DNA from: Geotrypetes seraphini
Lineage: Eukaryota; Chordata; Amphibia; Gymnophiona; Dermophiidae
Length of the DNA stretch: 64,000 nt
NCBI RefSeq assembly: GCF_902459505.1
Contig: NC_047089.1
Span: 27,779,161 to 27,843,160, forward strand
Direction of reading: 5' to 3'
The notes below the pieces were generated by a model. That model was not told the DNA's origin. It saw only the letters and a list, made by a program, of their open reading frames with translations, and made no database searches. Within the stretch, counting starts at the first letter, position 1, and the number at the start of each line of letters is the position of its first letter. A program made the position numbers and the translations under genes. This document shows, piece by piece, positions 53,901-63,042 of the stretch.

Positions 53901-54506
53901 ACAAGCATAAGATAGATATGCCTCTTCACCAGTGGAGAGCCAAGTTTCTGTTAGACAGAGTATGTCAAGATTTTGTTGTACGACGATGTCATGTATCAGA
54001 TGATATTTTGATTTAATAGAACGAGTATTTATAAAACTAATATTAAATTGTTTGTGTAAAGAATCTGAGAATGATGGTTTTAACCAAATATTTTGACGTT
54101 CAAAGGAACGAGGGATCTTTTTAATATGATCAGATTTATAAGGTCTATTCCCCCAAATAACTTGAATTGGTAACATGGTTTCATCCATAGTAGAAGAAGA
54201 ATAATGATCTAGTTTTATTGTTGTGAATAAATTATTTGTATTTAGAGGAAGATTAATCAAGGAAAAGAAAAAGAAACCTAATAAAATCTGAGGAGTAATA
54301 TTTTGAATAATGAACCTATTGGTGATTAGCTTAACGCACTGCAGGATCGCACAAAGGAGCGCATTAAGGAGCAGGACCTGCTCCTTAAGCGCGCTCCTTT
54401 GGCGCGCGCCGCAAAGTGTTGAAATTTATAGCACATGTACCGGGAGGGGCGGAGCCTGGAACGTGCCGCCGCACAGCGGCGGCAGAGAAGGAGAGCTTGC
54501 AAAGGT
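50985..54506 (-). mobile_element. Near full-length L2-clade LINE nested in DIRS (C)
   Basis: The reverse-strand element is inserted in the DIRS gag region. Its 3' end with AATAAATAAAA lies at about 50985-51000. Its 5' end is a GC-rich leader (cgccgccgctgtgcggcgg on the reverse strand, near 54470) that probably carries its promoter. It encodes an almost continuous ORF2. It has no monomer array like the copy 1 L2. A short or absent target duplication could not be resolved. It is the youngest layer of copy 3, since it sits inside a young DIRS. Confidence 0.88.
51224..54260 (-). pseudogene. L2 ORF2: endonuclease and reverse transcriptase, one frameshift
   Basis: The amino part (54260 to about 53874, 128 residues) has FINTRSIKSK and CLTETWLSTGEE of the endonuclease. 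A shift at an A run at about 53877-53885 moves to the second frame (53929-51224, 901 residues) with GGGLAIIF, GDFNIHFDEP, WSDHYLI, NYRPISNIPFLAKLTEK, GFREHHSTELSL, LISLDLSAAFDTIDH, FGVPQGSILSPLLFNIF, the catalytic YADD in FGYADDIQLL, and carboxyl IDYCNSLFRG and AHWLPVIHR. The homopolymer shift is the only interruption seen. Confidence 0.87.
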
Positions 54507-55215
54507 AACTGAAACAGAATCCTTACTTGTCGAATCCACCCTTAAAAAATCTTCAGGAGCCAGTGTATATGCATCGGTACCTCCTGGCAGAGAGGGTAGA
54601 GCCATGGATAAATTTGGTAAGAGGCTCTACCAAAATGCTATGTTAGCAAATAGAGCTAGCAATTATGCTTTTCATTTTTCTTTTTATTTGAAGCATCTCC
54701 TTACCACCATGGCTTCCTTCGAAAAGTACCTTCCTTCACGAAAACATCACTCTTTTCATACCTGCTTGTCGTCTCTTTTTCAATTACGTAAGTTCATGGT
54801 TAGATCCATATATGACACCTTTGAACTTACATCCAGAGCGACAGCAATGTCGGTGGCTATGCGTCGCCTGGCCTGGCTTTGGGTATCCGAGCTTGATGTT
54901 AATCATCAGGATCGGTTAGCCAACGCCCCGTGCCTAGGGGATGAGCTCTTTGGGGAATCCATGGACTCAACCACACAAAAGCTCTCTGCTCATGAGACAC
55001 GCTGGGATACCCTGCTTAAAAATAAAAAGAAGCCTCCTCCGCCAAAACCATATAGGCAGCAGTCGGCCTATCAACGCCGCTTCACAGCTCGGCCATTACC
55101 TACCACTGCTCAGCAACGCAGGCGTCAGAGGCAGCAACAACGTCAGCCTCCCAGACAGCAGTCACAGCAGCAACCTGTGAAACCACCTCCTCAGCAGAAG
55201 TCACAGCCCTTTTGA
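54507..55215 (+). other. Gag second part of DIRS (C) (fossil)
   Basis: Right of the nested LINE, the gag-like region resumes with SLLVESTLKKS, the conserved block VPPGREGRAMDKFGKRLYQN, and ATAMSVAMRRLAWLWV. A basic Gln/Arg/Pro-rich end follows (QQRRRQRQQQRQ). The same blocks are in the copy 2 DIRS at about 32350-31660, reverse strand. Confidence 0.8.
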
Positions 55216-55302
55216 CTTCATTCTCCACAGTATAGCCAGTATTCCTATTCCTGTTCTCCTGCCTCAACCTATAGGAGGTCGACTTTCTCTGTTCCTCAGC
55301 CG

Positions 55303-58173
55303 GTGGGAAGTTATCACTTCGGACCAATGGGTCCTCAACATCATCCGCCACGGCTACTCCCTCAACTTTCAGACTCTTCCGCCTCAAAGTCTGCCAAAAG
55401 AGTCTGCTTTGAACAGTCCTCAATCTACCCTCCTTATTCAAGAAGTTCAATCCCTCCTCTTTCTGAACGCTATAGAAGAAGTTCCTTTAGATCAAAAAGG
55501 GCAGGGATTCTACTCCCGTTATTTTCTAGTCCCCAAAAAAACAGGAGATCTCAGACCAATTTTGGATCTCCGCGATCTCAACAAACATCTGGTAAAAGAA
55601 AAATTCAAGATGCTTTCTTTAGCCATCCTTTATCCTCTTCTCAATCAAAACGACTGGCTATGCTCCCTCGATCTCAAAGAGGCATACACTCACATACCGA
55701 TCCATGTAACCTCAAGACAGTATCTCCGTTTCATGATCAATCATTGTCATTACCAATACAAGGTGCTGCCCTTCGGCCTTGCCTCCTCTCCAAGGGTCTT
55801 CACCAAGTGTCTCATTGTGGTAGCGGCATTTCTACGCTCTCACCACCTCCAGGTCTTTCCTTACCTGGACGACTGGTTAATCAAGGCCACATCCGCTCAA
55901 GCAGTTCTACTGGCCACCAACCAAACCATCTTGTTTCTACGAATTCTGGGGTTCGAGATCAATCTACCCAAATCTCATCTCATCCCCACTCAGAGACTTC
56001 AATTCATTGGAGCGATCCTGGACACACTCCTCATGAGAGCTTTCCTACCATCCAATCGTCTTCAGACCCTTCAGTCTCTATGTCAGCAGGTGCTTTCACT
56101 ACCTTCCATCTCAGCCAGGCAAATGATGGTACTCTTGGGGCACATGGCATCTACAGTTCATGTCACGCCCCTCGCACGTCTTCACCTGCGCACTCCTCAA
56201 TGGACCCTTGCTACTCAGTGGTCCCAAGCGACGGATCCTTGCTCACGACACATATCTGTGACATCATCTCTTCGTCAGTCTCTTCAATGGTGGTTGGTAT
56301 CCTCAAATCTATCCAGAGGTCTTCTGTTCCATCAGCCTCCTCATCAACTAGTCATCACCACCGACGCCTCTCTTTATGCATGGGGAGCTCACTTGAACGA
56401 GTTCCAGACTCAAGGTCTTTGGACAGCCCAGGAAAAGAAGCATCAAATCAATTTCCTGGAACTCAGAGCGATGTTTTATGCCCTCAAGGCCTTCCAACAT
56501 CTTCTCTTTCCTCAGGTCCTTCTGTTGTGCACAGACAATCAGGTTGCGATGTACTACATCAACAAACAGGGTGGGACAGGCTCTCGCCTTTTATGCCAAG
56601 AAGCCCAAAAGATCTGGAATTGGGCCATAGATCACCATCTCTTCCTGAAAGCTATCTACATTCAGGGAGCACAGAATTCTTTAGCGGACAAACTCAGCAG
56701 AATTCTCCAGCCTCACGAGTGGACACTCGATCCTGTAACTCTGCAGTCTATCTTCACTCAATGGGGCACTCCTCAGATAGACCTCTTTGCAGCTCCTCAC
56801 AATCATCAGCTGCCCCTATTCTGCTCCAGACTTTACTCTCCTCACCGTCTGGCAGCGGATGCTTTTCTCCTCGACTGGTCGAATCTGTTCCTGTACGCCT
56901 TCCCTCCTCTGCCTCTAATGTTGAGAACCTTATTCAAGCTCAAGAGGGAACGAGCCACAATGATTCTGATTGCTCCGAGGTGGCCCAGGCAACATTGGTT
57001 CTCCCTTCTACTTCAACTCAGTTCCAGGGAACCTTTTCTTCTTCCTCTGTTTCCTTCTCTGCTTACGCAACAGCAGGAAACCCTTCTACATCCCAACCTC
57101 CAGTCTCTGCACCTGACAGCTTGGTATCTCTCGGGCTGACATCTCATGATACTCTTTTATCTCAGCCTGTTCGTTCCATTCTGGATGCCTCCAGGAAACC
57201 AACCACTCTGCAATGTTACCATCAGAAGTGGACGAGATTTTCCTCCTGGTGTCTTCTTCATCATCTTGATCCCACTTCCCTGGCAGTGGAGACGTTGTTG
57301 GACTATTTGCTCTCTTTGTCTGACTCTGGCCTTAAGTCCTCTTCCATCAGAGTCCACCTCAGTGCCATTGCAGCTTTTCATGAGCCAGTCCATGGAAAAC
57401 TTCTCTCAGCTCATCCCCTGGTGTCCAGGTTCATGCGAGGGCTTTTCAATGTGAAACCACCTCTTAAAGCCCCTCCTGTTATCTGGGATCTCAATGTGGT
57501 TCTTTCTGCCTTAATGAAGCCTCCATTTGAACCTTTGGCTACCTCTCCTTTCAAGTTTCTCACTTGGAAAGTGCTTTTCCTTATTGCTCTTACCTCTGCC
57601 AGGAGGGTCAGTGAGCTTCATGCACTGGTCGCAGATCCACCTTTTACGGTTTTTCACCATGACAAGGTGGTTCTGCGTACACATCCAAAGTTTCTCCCTA
57701 AGGTTGTCTCTGAATTCCATCTCAACCAATCCATTGTTCTACCTGTTTTCTTTCCAAAACCACATTCTCATTCTGGAGAACAAGCTTTACATACTTTGGA
57801 TTGTAAAAGGGCTCTGGCTTACTATCTAGAGCGTACGAAACCCCACAGATCAGTTCCCCAACTTTTTCTGTCCTTTGATCCAAATAAATTGGGACGTCCC
57901 GTTTCTAAACGTACGTTGTCTAATTGGCTGGCAGCGTGCATTTCATTCTGTTATGCTCAGACCGGACTGACACTGGAAGGTTCTGTCACGGCCCATAGAG
58001 TCAGAGCAATGGCAGCATCTGTAGCTTTCCTCCGTTCCACTCCTATTGAGGAAATCTGCAAGGCTGCTACTTGGTCCTCAGTTCACACTTTTACATCTCA
58101 TTATTGTCTGGATGCTTTCTCCAGACGGGATGGACACTTCGGCCAATCTGTTTTGCAAAATTTGTTTTCCTAA
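55303..58173 (+). CDS. Long frame ending in DIRS tyrosine recombinase (fossil element part)
   Basis: The frame has 956 codons. Its last 350 or so residues are the recombinase: TLQCYHQKWTRFSSW core-binding part, then the catalytic part with TSARRVSELHAL (first Arg), the H-R-V-R block in VTAHRVRAMAAS, and the Tyr in FTSHYCLD. The frame also stays open through the whole overlapping reverse transcriptase/RNase H region. That upstream translation is Ser/His/Pro-rich without a known fold. Overlapping enzyme and recombinase frames are known for DIRS elements; how far the overlap is used as protein is uncertain. Confidence 0.85.
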   Translation: MGSYHFGPMGPQHHPPRLLPQLSDSSASKSAKRVCFEQSSIYPPYSRSSIPPLSERYRRSSFRSKRAGILLPLFSSPQKNRRSQTNFGSPRSQQTSGKRKIQDAFFSHPLSSSQSKRLAMLPRSQRGIHSHTDPCNLKTVSPFHDQSLSLPIQGAALRPCLLSKGLHQVSHCGSGISTLSPPPGLSLPGRLVNQGHIRSSSSTGHQPNHLVSTNSGVRDQSTQISSHPHSETSIHWSDPGHTPHESFPTIQSSSDPSVSMSAGAFTTFHLSQANDGTLGAHGIYSSCHAPRTSSPAHSSMDPCYSVVPSDGSLLTTHICDIISSSVSSMVVGILKSIQRSSVPSASSSTSHHHRRLSLCMGSSLERVPDSRSLDSPGKEASNQFPGTQSDVLCPQGLPTSSLSSGPSVVHRQSGCDVLHQQTGWDRLSPFMPRSPKDLELGHRSPSLPESYLHSGSTEFFSGQTQQNSPASRVDTRSCNSAVYLHSMGHSSDRPLCSSSQSSAAPILLQTLLSSPSGSGCFSPRLVESVPVRLPSSASNVENLIQAQEGTSHNDSDCSEVAQATLVLPSTSTQFQGTFSSSSVSFSAYATAGNPSTSQPPVSAPDSLVSLGLTSHDTLLSQPVRSILDASRKPTTLQCYHQKWTRFSSWCLLHHLDPTSLAVETLLDYLLSLSDSGLKSSSIRVHLSAIAAFHEPVHGKLLSAHPLVSRFMRGLFNVKPPLKAPPVIWDLNVVLSALMKPPFEPLATSPFKFLTWKVLFLIALTSARRVSELHALVADPPFTVFHHDKVVLRTHPKFLPKVVSEFHLNQSIVLPVFFPKPHSHSGEQALHTLDCKRALAYYLERTKPHRSVPQLFLSFDPNKLGRPVSKRTLSNWLAACISFCYAQTGLTLEGSVTAHRVRAMAASVAFLRSTPIEEICKAATWSSVHTFTSHYCLDAFSRRDGHFGQSVLQNLFS
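55409..57139 (+). CDS. DIRS reverse transcriptase-RNase H (fossil element part)
   Basis: The frame has 576 residues. The reverse transcriptase blocks are YFLVPKKTGDLRPILDLR, LDLKEAYTHIPI, YKVLPFGLASSP and the catalytic YLDD in FPYLDDWLIKA. A connection follows, then RNase H: VITTDASLYAWGAHL, ELRAMFYALKAF, CTDNQVAMYYINKQGGTGS and NSLADKLSR. The region after about residue 440 (WGTPQIDLFAAPHNHQLP) is the conserved segment that follows RNase H in DIRS. It overlaps the recombinase frame. Confidence 0.9.
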   Translation: MNSPQSTLLIQEVQSLLFLNAIEEVPLDQKGQGFYSRYFLVPKKTGDLRPILDLRDLNKHLVKEKFKMLSLAILYPLLNQNDWLCSLDLKEAYTHIPIHVTSRQYLRFMINHCHYQYKVLPFGLASSPRVFTKCLIVVAAFLRSHHLQVFPYLDDWLIKATSAQAVLLATNQTILFLRILGFEINLPKSHLIPTQRLQFIGAILDTLLMRAFLPSNRLQTLQSLCQQVLSLPSISARQMMVLLGHMASTVHVTPLARLHLRTPQWTLATQWSQATDPCSRHISVTSSLRQSLQWWLVSSNLSRGLLFHQPPHQLVITTDASLYAWGAHLNEFQTQGLWTAQEKKHQINFLELRAMFYALKAFQHLLFPQVLLLCTDNQVAMYYINKQGGTGSRLLCQEAQKIWNWAIDHHLFLKAIYIQGAQNSLADKLSRILQPHEWTLDPVTLQSIFTQWGTPQIDLFAAPHNHQLPLFCSRLYSPHRLAADAFLLDWSNLFLYAFPPLPLMLRTLFKLKRERATMILIAPRWPRQHWFSLLLQLSSREPFLLPLFPSLLTQQQETLLHPNLQSLHLTAWYLSG

Positions 58174-58204
58174 TGGCCAACCTTCCCTCCATCCCTCTTT
58201 TTGT

Positions 58205-58320
58205 TAGCTTGGAGGTCACCCATCAGTCAAGAATATGCTGCCTGCTTGTCCTGGGATAAAGCACAGTTACTTACCGTAACAGGTGTTATCCAGGGACAGC
58301 AGGCAGATATTCTTGCGTCC
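58205..58320. repeat. Internal complementary region of DIRS (C)
   Basis: Its first half is the reverse complement of the element's left end (gcctgcttgtcctgggataa). Its second half is the reverse complement of the right end (agcacagttacttaccgtaa). DIRS elements use such a region to circularise their cDNA. Confidence 0.9.
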
Positions 58321-58379
58321 CACCCACCTCCCCGGGTTGGCTTCTTAGCTGGCTTATACTAACTGAGGGACCGCGCGCC

Positions 58380-58535
58380 TCTGTCGGGCGGGAAGGCACT
58401 CGCGCGTGCGCGGTGCGGCCGAGCTAGAACTTTCTAAAGTTCTTAGAGTGCAATCACTCTAAAATTGTCCGTACCGGGGCTCCGTCGGTGCCGTCACCCA
58501 TCAGTCAAGAATATCTGCCTGCTGTCCCTGGATAA
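58380..58535 (-). repeat. Right terminal inverted repeat of DIRS (C)
   Basis: This is the reverse complement of 49365-49520 with no mismatch noticed by eye. Confidence 0.9.
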
Positions 58536-58562
58536 CACCTGTTACGGTAAGTAACTGTGCTT

Positions 58563-59352
58563 TTTTGTTTCATCTCTTCAGAATAATTTCAAGACCTCTA
58601 TTAACGTTAAAGATGGTGCAATATCCGATTCATCCCACCATTAAGATTTGGGGGGTTACCACTGATCAGAACCTGATTATGTGTAATCAGTTATCTTTAG
58701 TAGTTCATAAAAGGTTTTCATATTCTCTGGAAATTGTGTACTCTTAGGGCATACTTCAAATTGTCAGTCTTTAAATTGTTGGAACGATCTTTAGTAATGA
58801 GCCATTTGGACTATTGCAATATAGTCTACTTGGCTGGAACTAAGAAAAATCTCTCAAGATTGAAAGTTATTCAAAACACTGCAGTAAGACTTATTTCTGG
58901 CTTGAAAAAGTATGACCACGTATCCCGTTTCTATCGCGAATTGCATTGGCTGCCAGTGGAAGGATGGGTTATCTTTAAGTTGGGCTGTGTGTATTACAAG
59001 GTTTTAGCTGACCATATTCCTTCCTATTTGATTGAATTATTTTGCTTTTCTATTCAAAAATTTTCTCAAAGCTCTAAAGCTCTTCTGATGTTCCCATCAG
59101 TGAAAGGTTGTAAACTAAAAAGATATTACTATTGGATGCTTTCATACCAGGTTGCAAACTGGGATAAGGAGTTTAAACCTTTACTATTGATGACTGTCTC
59201 ATATTTACATTTTAGGAGACAGTTGAAGACTTACTTATTTTCTAAGTTCTTAGGCTCCTAGACTCCTAACTATTTCTAGTTGTTTATTTTTAGCTGATCT
59301 TTTGTAAACCGCATAGAACTTAAAGGTGGAAATGGATTTTATGTTATGAGTG
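58563..59352 (+). mobile_element. L2 relic (C), uninterrupted 3' part, copy 3
   Basis: This is the reference version of the relic. From 58734 a 175-codon frame reads LVMSHLDYCNIVYLAGTKK, VIQNTAVRLISGLKK, IPSYLIELF, KGCKLKRYYYWMLSYQVANWDK and FRRQLKTYLFSK, ending at 59261, then an L2 3' UTR with ttgtaaaccgcatagaac. It provides the empty sites of the monomer LINE, the tail-to-tail L2, CR1 (E) and the copy 2 DIRS. Confidence 0.87.
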
Positions 59353-59875
59353 AAAATGTACAGCTCTGCTTGGTGACACTCTGGAATACTCTCCCTGAAA
59401 GGCTTCACGTAACACAAGACTATCTCTCTTCACCCAGGCCTTTAATGGAAGAAGTAGCTAACTCCAGACAGGCCCCGAAATGCTAATCACACATACAAGG
59501 AGTGACACTTGGCAGCACCTAACTAGAGCAGGACATGTTTATCCACTCCTACCCTAAGATCGTTGATGATCATTTGGAACATAGGCACTTTGCAGCCCTT
59601 GGGAACACTTCTGGATGGATCTCACTCCTCACGCACGGAGTCAACTTTTGAATGTGTGACTTTGATTCTTGACTATTTATAGTGCTCACAAACTGGGTTT
59701 GCATTAGGGGACGGGAGGAGGGTGGGGAATATGTTTACAAAAGAAAAATGTTCTGTTTTGTCCACTATGTTTGCGTGCACTTTGACATTTAATAGAAAAT
59801 ATTTAAACATCTACTCCTACCCTAGATGAGATCATTTTCAAGCACAAGTCTGACCTCGTGCGCAACCTTCTTCAA
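59353..59875. other. Shared intronic DNA, copy 3
   Basis: This is the homologue of 18413-18975, with about 45 bases missing near 59572-59600. No gene was recognised. Confidence 0.5.
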
Positions 59876-60053
59876 ATTAGTGTGGTATAGTGGTTAGAGC
59901 TACAGCCTCAGCATCCAGAGGTTGTGGATTCAAACCACTTAATCCTCCACTGCTCCAGGTACATTAGACAGATTGTGAGCCCACTGGACAGATAGGGAAA
60001 ATTCTTGAAGTACCTGTAGGTAAAAACCATTTTGAGTGTGGTTGTAAAATTAC
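59876..60053 (+). mobile_element. tRNA-headed SINE, copy 3
   Basis: This is the homologue of 18976-19165. The A-box-like tggttagagctacagcctc is kept; the B-box-like part reads ggattcaaacc and the next bases are deleted. An L2 tail inserted at its 3' end. Confidence 0.7.
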
Positions 60054-61770
60054 AAAAATAATAATAATAATAATAATTTTATTTCTTATATACCGCCAAA
60101 GCCATAGTAGTTCGAGGCGGTTTACAACGAAGAAGGGCTGGACAATCGGCAAAAATGGTACAAAGGTACAATCAGAGAAAATGGATACCAGAGAAGAAAA
60201 TGGTACAAACAGAGAAAATAGGGACAATCAGCGAACAATGGTACAATCGGCGAAAAAAAAAAAAAAGGTACAGTCAGCTACAAAAGGTACAATTAGGGCA
60301 AAATGGTACAAGGTCAAGACAATCTGCGTATAGGGGTATTAGGGTGTGAATCGGGTGAATAGATTAGTTTTTAGTAGTTTCCTGAAATTTAAGTAGGATG
60401 AAGTGTGAGAGATGATGTGGGCCAGCCAGTTATTGAGCTGACCTGCGTGGAAGGCAAGAGTTCTGTATAGATAACTTTTGTAACAGCAGGCCTTTAGGGT
60501 AGGATAGCTGAACAGCTGGGTTCTGCGCGTGAGTTTGGATGGGCGGTCTAGGATGAAATGGGATACCAAGTAAAGGGAGGCCGAGCCAAGGATGGATTTG
60601 AAACAGAGACAGGCGAACTTGAATTGCACTCTTGCTTCCAGGGGTAGCCAGTGAAGTTTGTGATAGTAGGGAGTTAGGTGTTCCCATTTTTTTTAGTCCG
60701 AAGATCAGTCGGATTGCCGTGTTTTGGATGATTCGCAATCTTTGAGTGTTTTTTTTTGAAAGATCCCAGGTGATGTTGCAGTAGTCGAGTAGACTTAAGA
60801 TGGAGGATTGCACAAGTAGGCGGAATGAGGGAGCGTCGAAGTACTTTCTAATGGTTCTTAGCTTCCATAAGGTGGCGAAGCCTTTTTTGACCAGAAGGTC
60901 GGTGTGAGCTTCGAAGATAAGGTTGCGGTCGAGTCACTCCAAGAATTTTTAAGGAGTTTGTTATGGGAAAGACTTGGCCGTTCAGGGAGATTGATGTGTC
61001 TTTGATTTTGTCGTTTGGACTCGCCAGGAAGAATTTGGTTTTATCTGAGTTGAGTTTCAGTTTAAAGTCGGCCATCCATAATTCAATTTGCATTAGGATT
61101 GAAGCTAGGTGATTATTTATCTCGGGGGTTATGCTGGAAGATTAAGGTGATGTCATCATCATATATGTAGAATTTGATTTTCAAGTTTAGCAGTAGATTA
61201 CCTAGTGCGACCAGGTAGATGTTGAATAGCATGGGGGACAAGGGGGAGCCTTGTGGGACTCCGCAGGTGTTGATCCAGCTGGCGGAATGGGAATTGTCAC
61301 TGTAGACTTGGTAAGAGCGTTGACCCGGGAAACCCCGGAACCATTTTATGACGTTGCCTGTGAGGCCGATAGACTCCAAACAGTCCAGGAGAATGGCATG
61401 GTCCACCAAGTCAAAGGCGCTACTAAGATCAAATTGCAGGACTAGTGCACTTGTGCCTTGGCTGAACAGGTTATGAAGGTAGTCTACCAGAGAAGCGATG
61501 ACAGTTTCAGTGCTGTGTCCAGAGCGGAAACCTGACTGGTTGTCATTTAGAATGTTGAATTTGTCCAGGTAGGTTGTTAAATCTTGGTTGACCCTTCCAT
61601 CAACTTTGTAAAGAAGGGTATGTTTGCAATGGGTCTGTAGTTGGATACAAGGGAGATGGGATCTTTGGGGTTTTTGACAATTGGAGTGATAAGTATTTGG
61701 CCTAGGTCCGCAGGGAATGAGCCTGATTGTAGCTGGGAGGAAAGCCAGGAATATAATTTGGCGATATACA
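60054..61770 (-). mobile_element. L2-clade LINE, 5'-truncated, decayed, private to copy 3
   Basis: The + strand starts with the tail complement (AAT)n, then cttatataccgccaaagcc. The 3' UTR holds a short imperfect tandem repeat of ggtacaatcagagaaaatgg words (60150-60320). The reverse strand encodes parts of ORF2 in several frames: LDKFNILNDNQSGFRSGHST, LQFDLSSAFDLVDH, CGVPQGSPLSPMLFNIYL, then FYIYDDDITLIF, where the usual YADD is YDDD, and LKLNSDKTKFFLASPNDK. It is close in sequence to the 11722-14871 protein, so it is an older relative of the monomer LINE. At least three frame changes are present. Confidence 0.82.
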
Positions 61771-62475
61771 AGTCCCAATCCCTTTCCTCCTTTTTCTAAC
61801 CTCTGTTACTCTCCTATCTATATATTCCTTCTTTGCTTATACCCTATGGTATTAAAATGTTTTATTGATATGTTGATATTGTAATGTAACATACTCTGTC
61901 ATACTTTGTATTGTAATCTGAAATGTTTGTACACTGCCTCGAGTGAACTCCTTGAAAAGGTAGTAAATCAATCCTAATAAGGACCTCCTCTTCTGCTTGC
62001 TTCCTATCCATGTCTACTCTTACCTCGACCAACACTGTCCCTATCCCATTCTTGTAAGCTCTGCCTTAACCTCACAAGCCTCAAACACTTATGATTTTAA
62101 AGTGTTTGATGCTTGTGCAGATGAGGACGGAGCTTGCAGGGACAGGAAAAGAAATGAAAAGGACGGGGTGGGAAAAATTTGACCCCCCCCCCCATGTCAT
62201 TCAATAGTCCCAACCATGTTAGAATTTAGCTCTATTAGCATTGATTCGTAATAGCCACAGCTTTTTTAATAAAATATTTCCCCAGGCCTCTTTCCCTTGA
62301 AATTCCTATTTCTCTATCTAAATGAAACCCATAGGTTATTTTGGCCATTCACCTAAAGATAATGTTCCCCATAGGTCCTTCCAAGACCCAGCCATTTGCT
62401 CCCTCTGTTCATCTTGTATGGATTATTGTGACTTGCTGATTTCTCCCTTTGCAGGCTCTTGAATGAACAGAGAGA
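61771..62475 (+). other. LINE-type 3' tail, hAT-like remnant and intron end, copy 3
   Basis: From about 61848 this matches 19245-19807: the tgtacactgcctcgagtg LINE-type tail, then the gatgaggacggagcttgc remnant. Copy 3 keeps more of the remnant here, including a C run and catgtcattcaatagtcc (62190-62210). The splice acceptor tttctccctttgcag ends at 62454. Confidence 0.5.
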
Positions 62476-63042
62476 ATGAGGAGCTACTTTGCCACTGGCT
62501 GCTGTGGGATGAACCCCAGGACTGGATCCCAAATGGCAGGAATCTATATGATTATAGTATGCTTCATGCAGATGGTATTCAACCGGGGCAACTTTCGGGA
62601 TGCCAGACAGAGGCTACACCACATCTCAGAGCATAAAGAAGAGAAATGGATGACGAGTCTTATTCCATCATTGTACTACTTCATCTATTTCCTGCTTACC
62701 ATCGCCATATTCATGTGCTGCTTCCTGCTTTTATCCATCTACCGTCAGTCATATCGGGGCTTGCTCATGTACATTGGCTGGATCTTCATCTACGAGACTA
62801 TCAACACTGTACTGCTGACAGTAACTGAGGCACATATGCAGATGCATGACTTGCATGTGAGGTCAATAGAATGGTTTGGGTACAGTGTCCGACTAGCACT
62901 GCACTGTTTCTGGTTGACCTACATTGTCTCGTATGCTTTGGAACTGGTCAAGATTCGGAGATTGAACCATTTGAGCCGGACCAGACAAAAGGTAAACAAG
63001 ACTCTGCCCACGCTTAAGTTCATTGCACAGCAGCAGGTGTGA
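62476..63042 (+). CDS. TMEM217: TMEM217-like four-pass membrane protein, copy 3
   Basis: The 188-residue protein has the same start context (TGA upstream in frame, acceptor 21 bases before) and carboxyl end as copy 2. Differences from copy 2 cluster at residues 40-78 (for example LHHISEHKEEKWMTSL against LNQISEHEEEKWVLSL). They include the first part of the second hydrophobic span. Residues 79-188 differ at one position only (Asn for Ser at 164). Four spans lie at about 18-36, 61-88, 94-117 and 135-157. All three copies being open suggests recent duplication or continued use. Confidence 0.75.
   Translation: MRSYFATGCCGMNPRTGSQMAGIYMIIVCFMQMVFNRGNFRDARQRLHHISEHKEEKWMTSLIPSLYYFIYFLLTIAIFMCCFLLLSIYRQSYRGLLMYIGWIFIYETINTVLLTVTEAHMQMHDLHVRSIEWFGYSVRLALHCFWLTYIVSYALELVKIRRLNHLSRTRQKVNKTLPTLKFIAQQQV

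Larger units (their letters stand above)
49337..58562 (+). mobile_element. DIRS-order retrotransposon (C), nearly whole, with a nested LINE (fossil)
   Basis: The element is about 5.7 kb plus a nested 3.5-kb LINE. It starts tttatcccaggacaagcagg and ends gtaagtaactgtgc. The terminal inverted repeats (about 49365-49520 and 58380-58535) look identical by eye, so the insertion is recent. The internal complementary region is at about 58205-58320. Parts: gag with a Cys-rich segment (FKKCQRC, CLQCLGPEHQ, CTRC) from 49728; a second gag part before the enzymes; reverse transcriptase with RNase H (55409-57139); and tyrosine recombinase in an overlapping frame ending 58173. It has about two breaks including the LINE insertion, both in gag. 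It is private to copy 3; the empty site shows no target duplication. Confidence 0.92.

Noticed and set aside
49337-58562. Endogenous retrovirus or gypsy-type LTR element
   Set aside because: There are no direct long terminal repeats, no integrase and no protease. Inverted ends, an internal complementary region and a tyrosine recombinase place it in the DIRS order.
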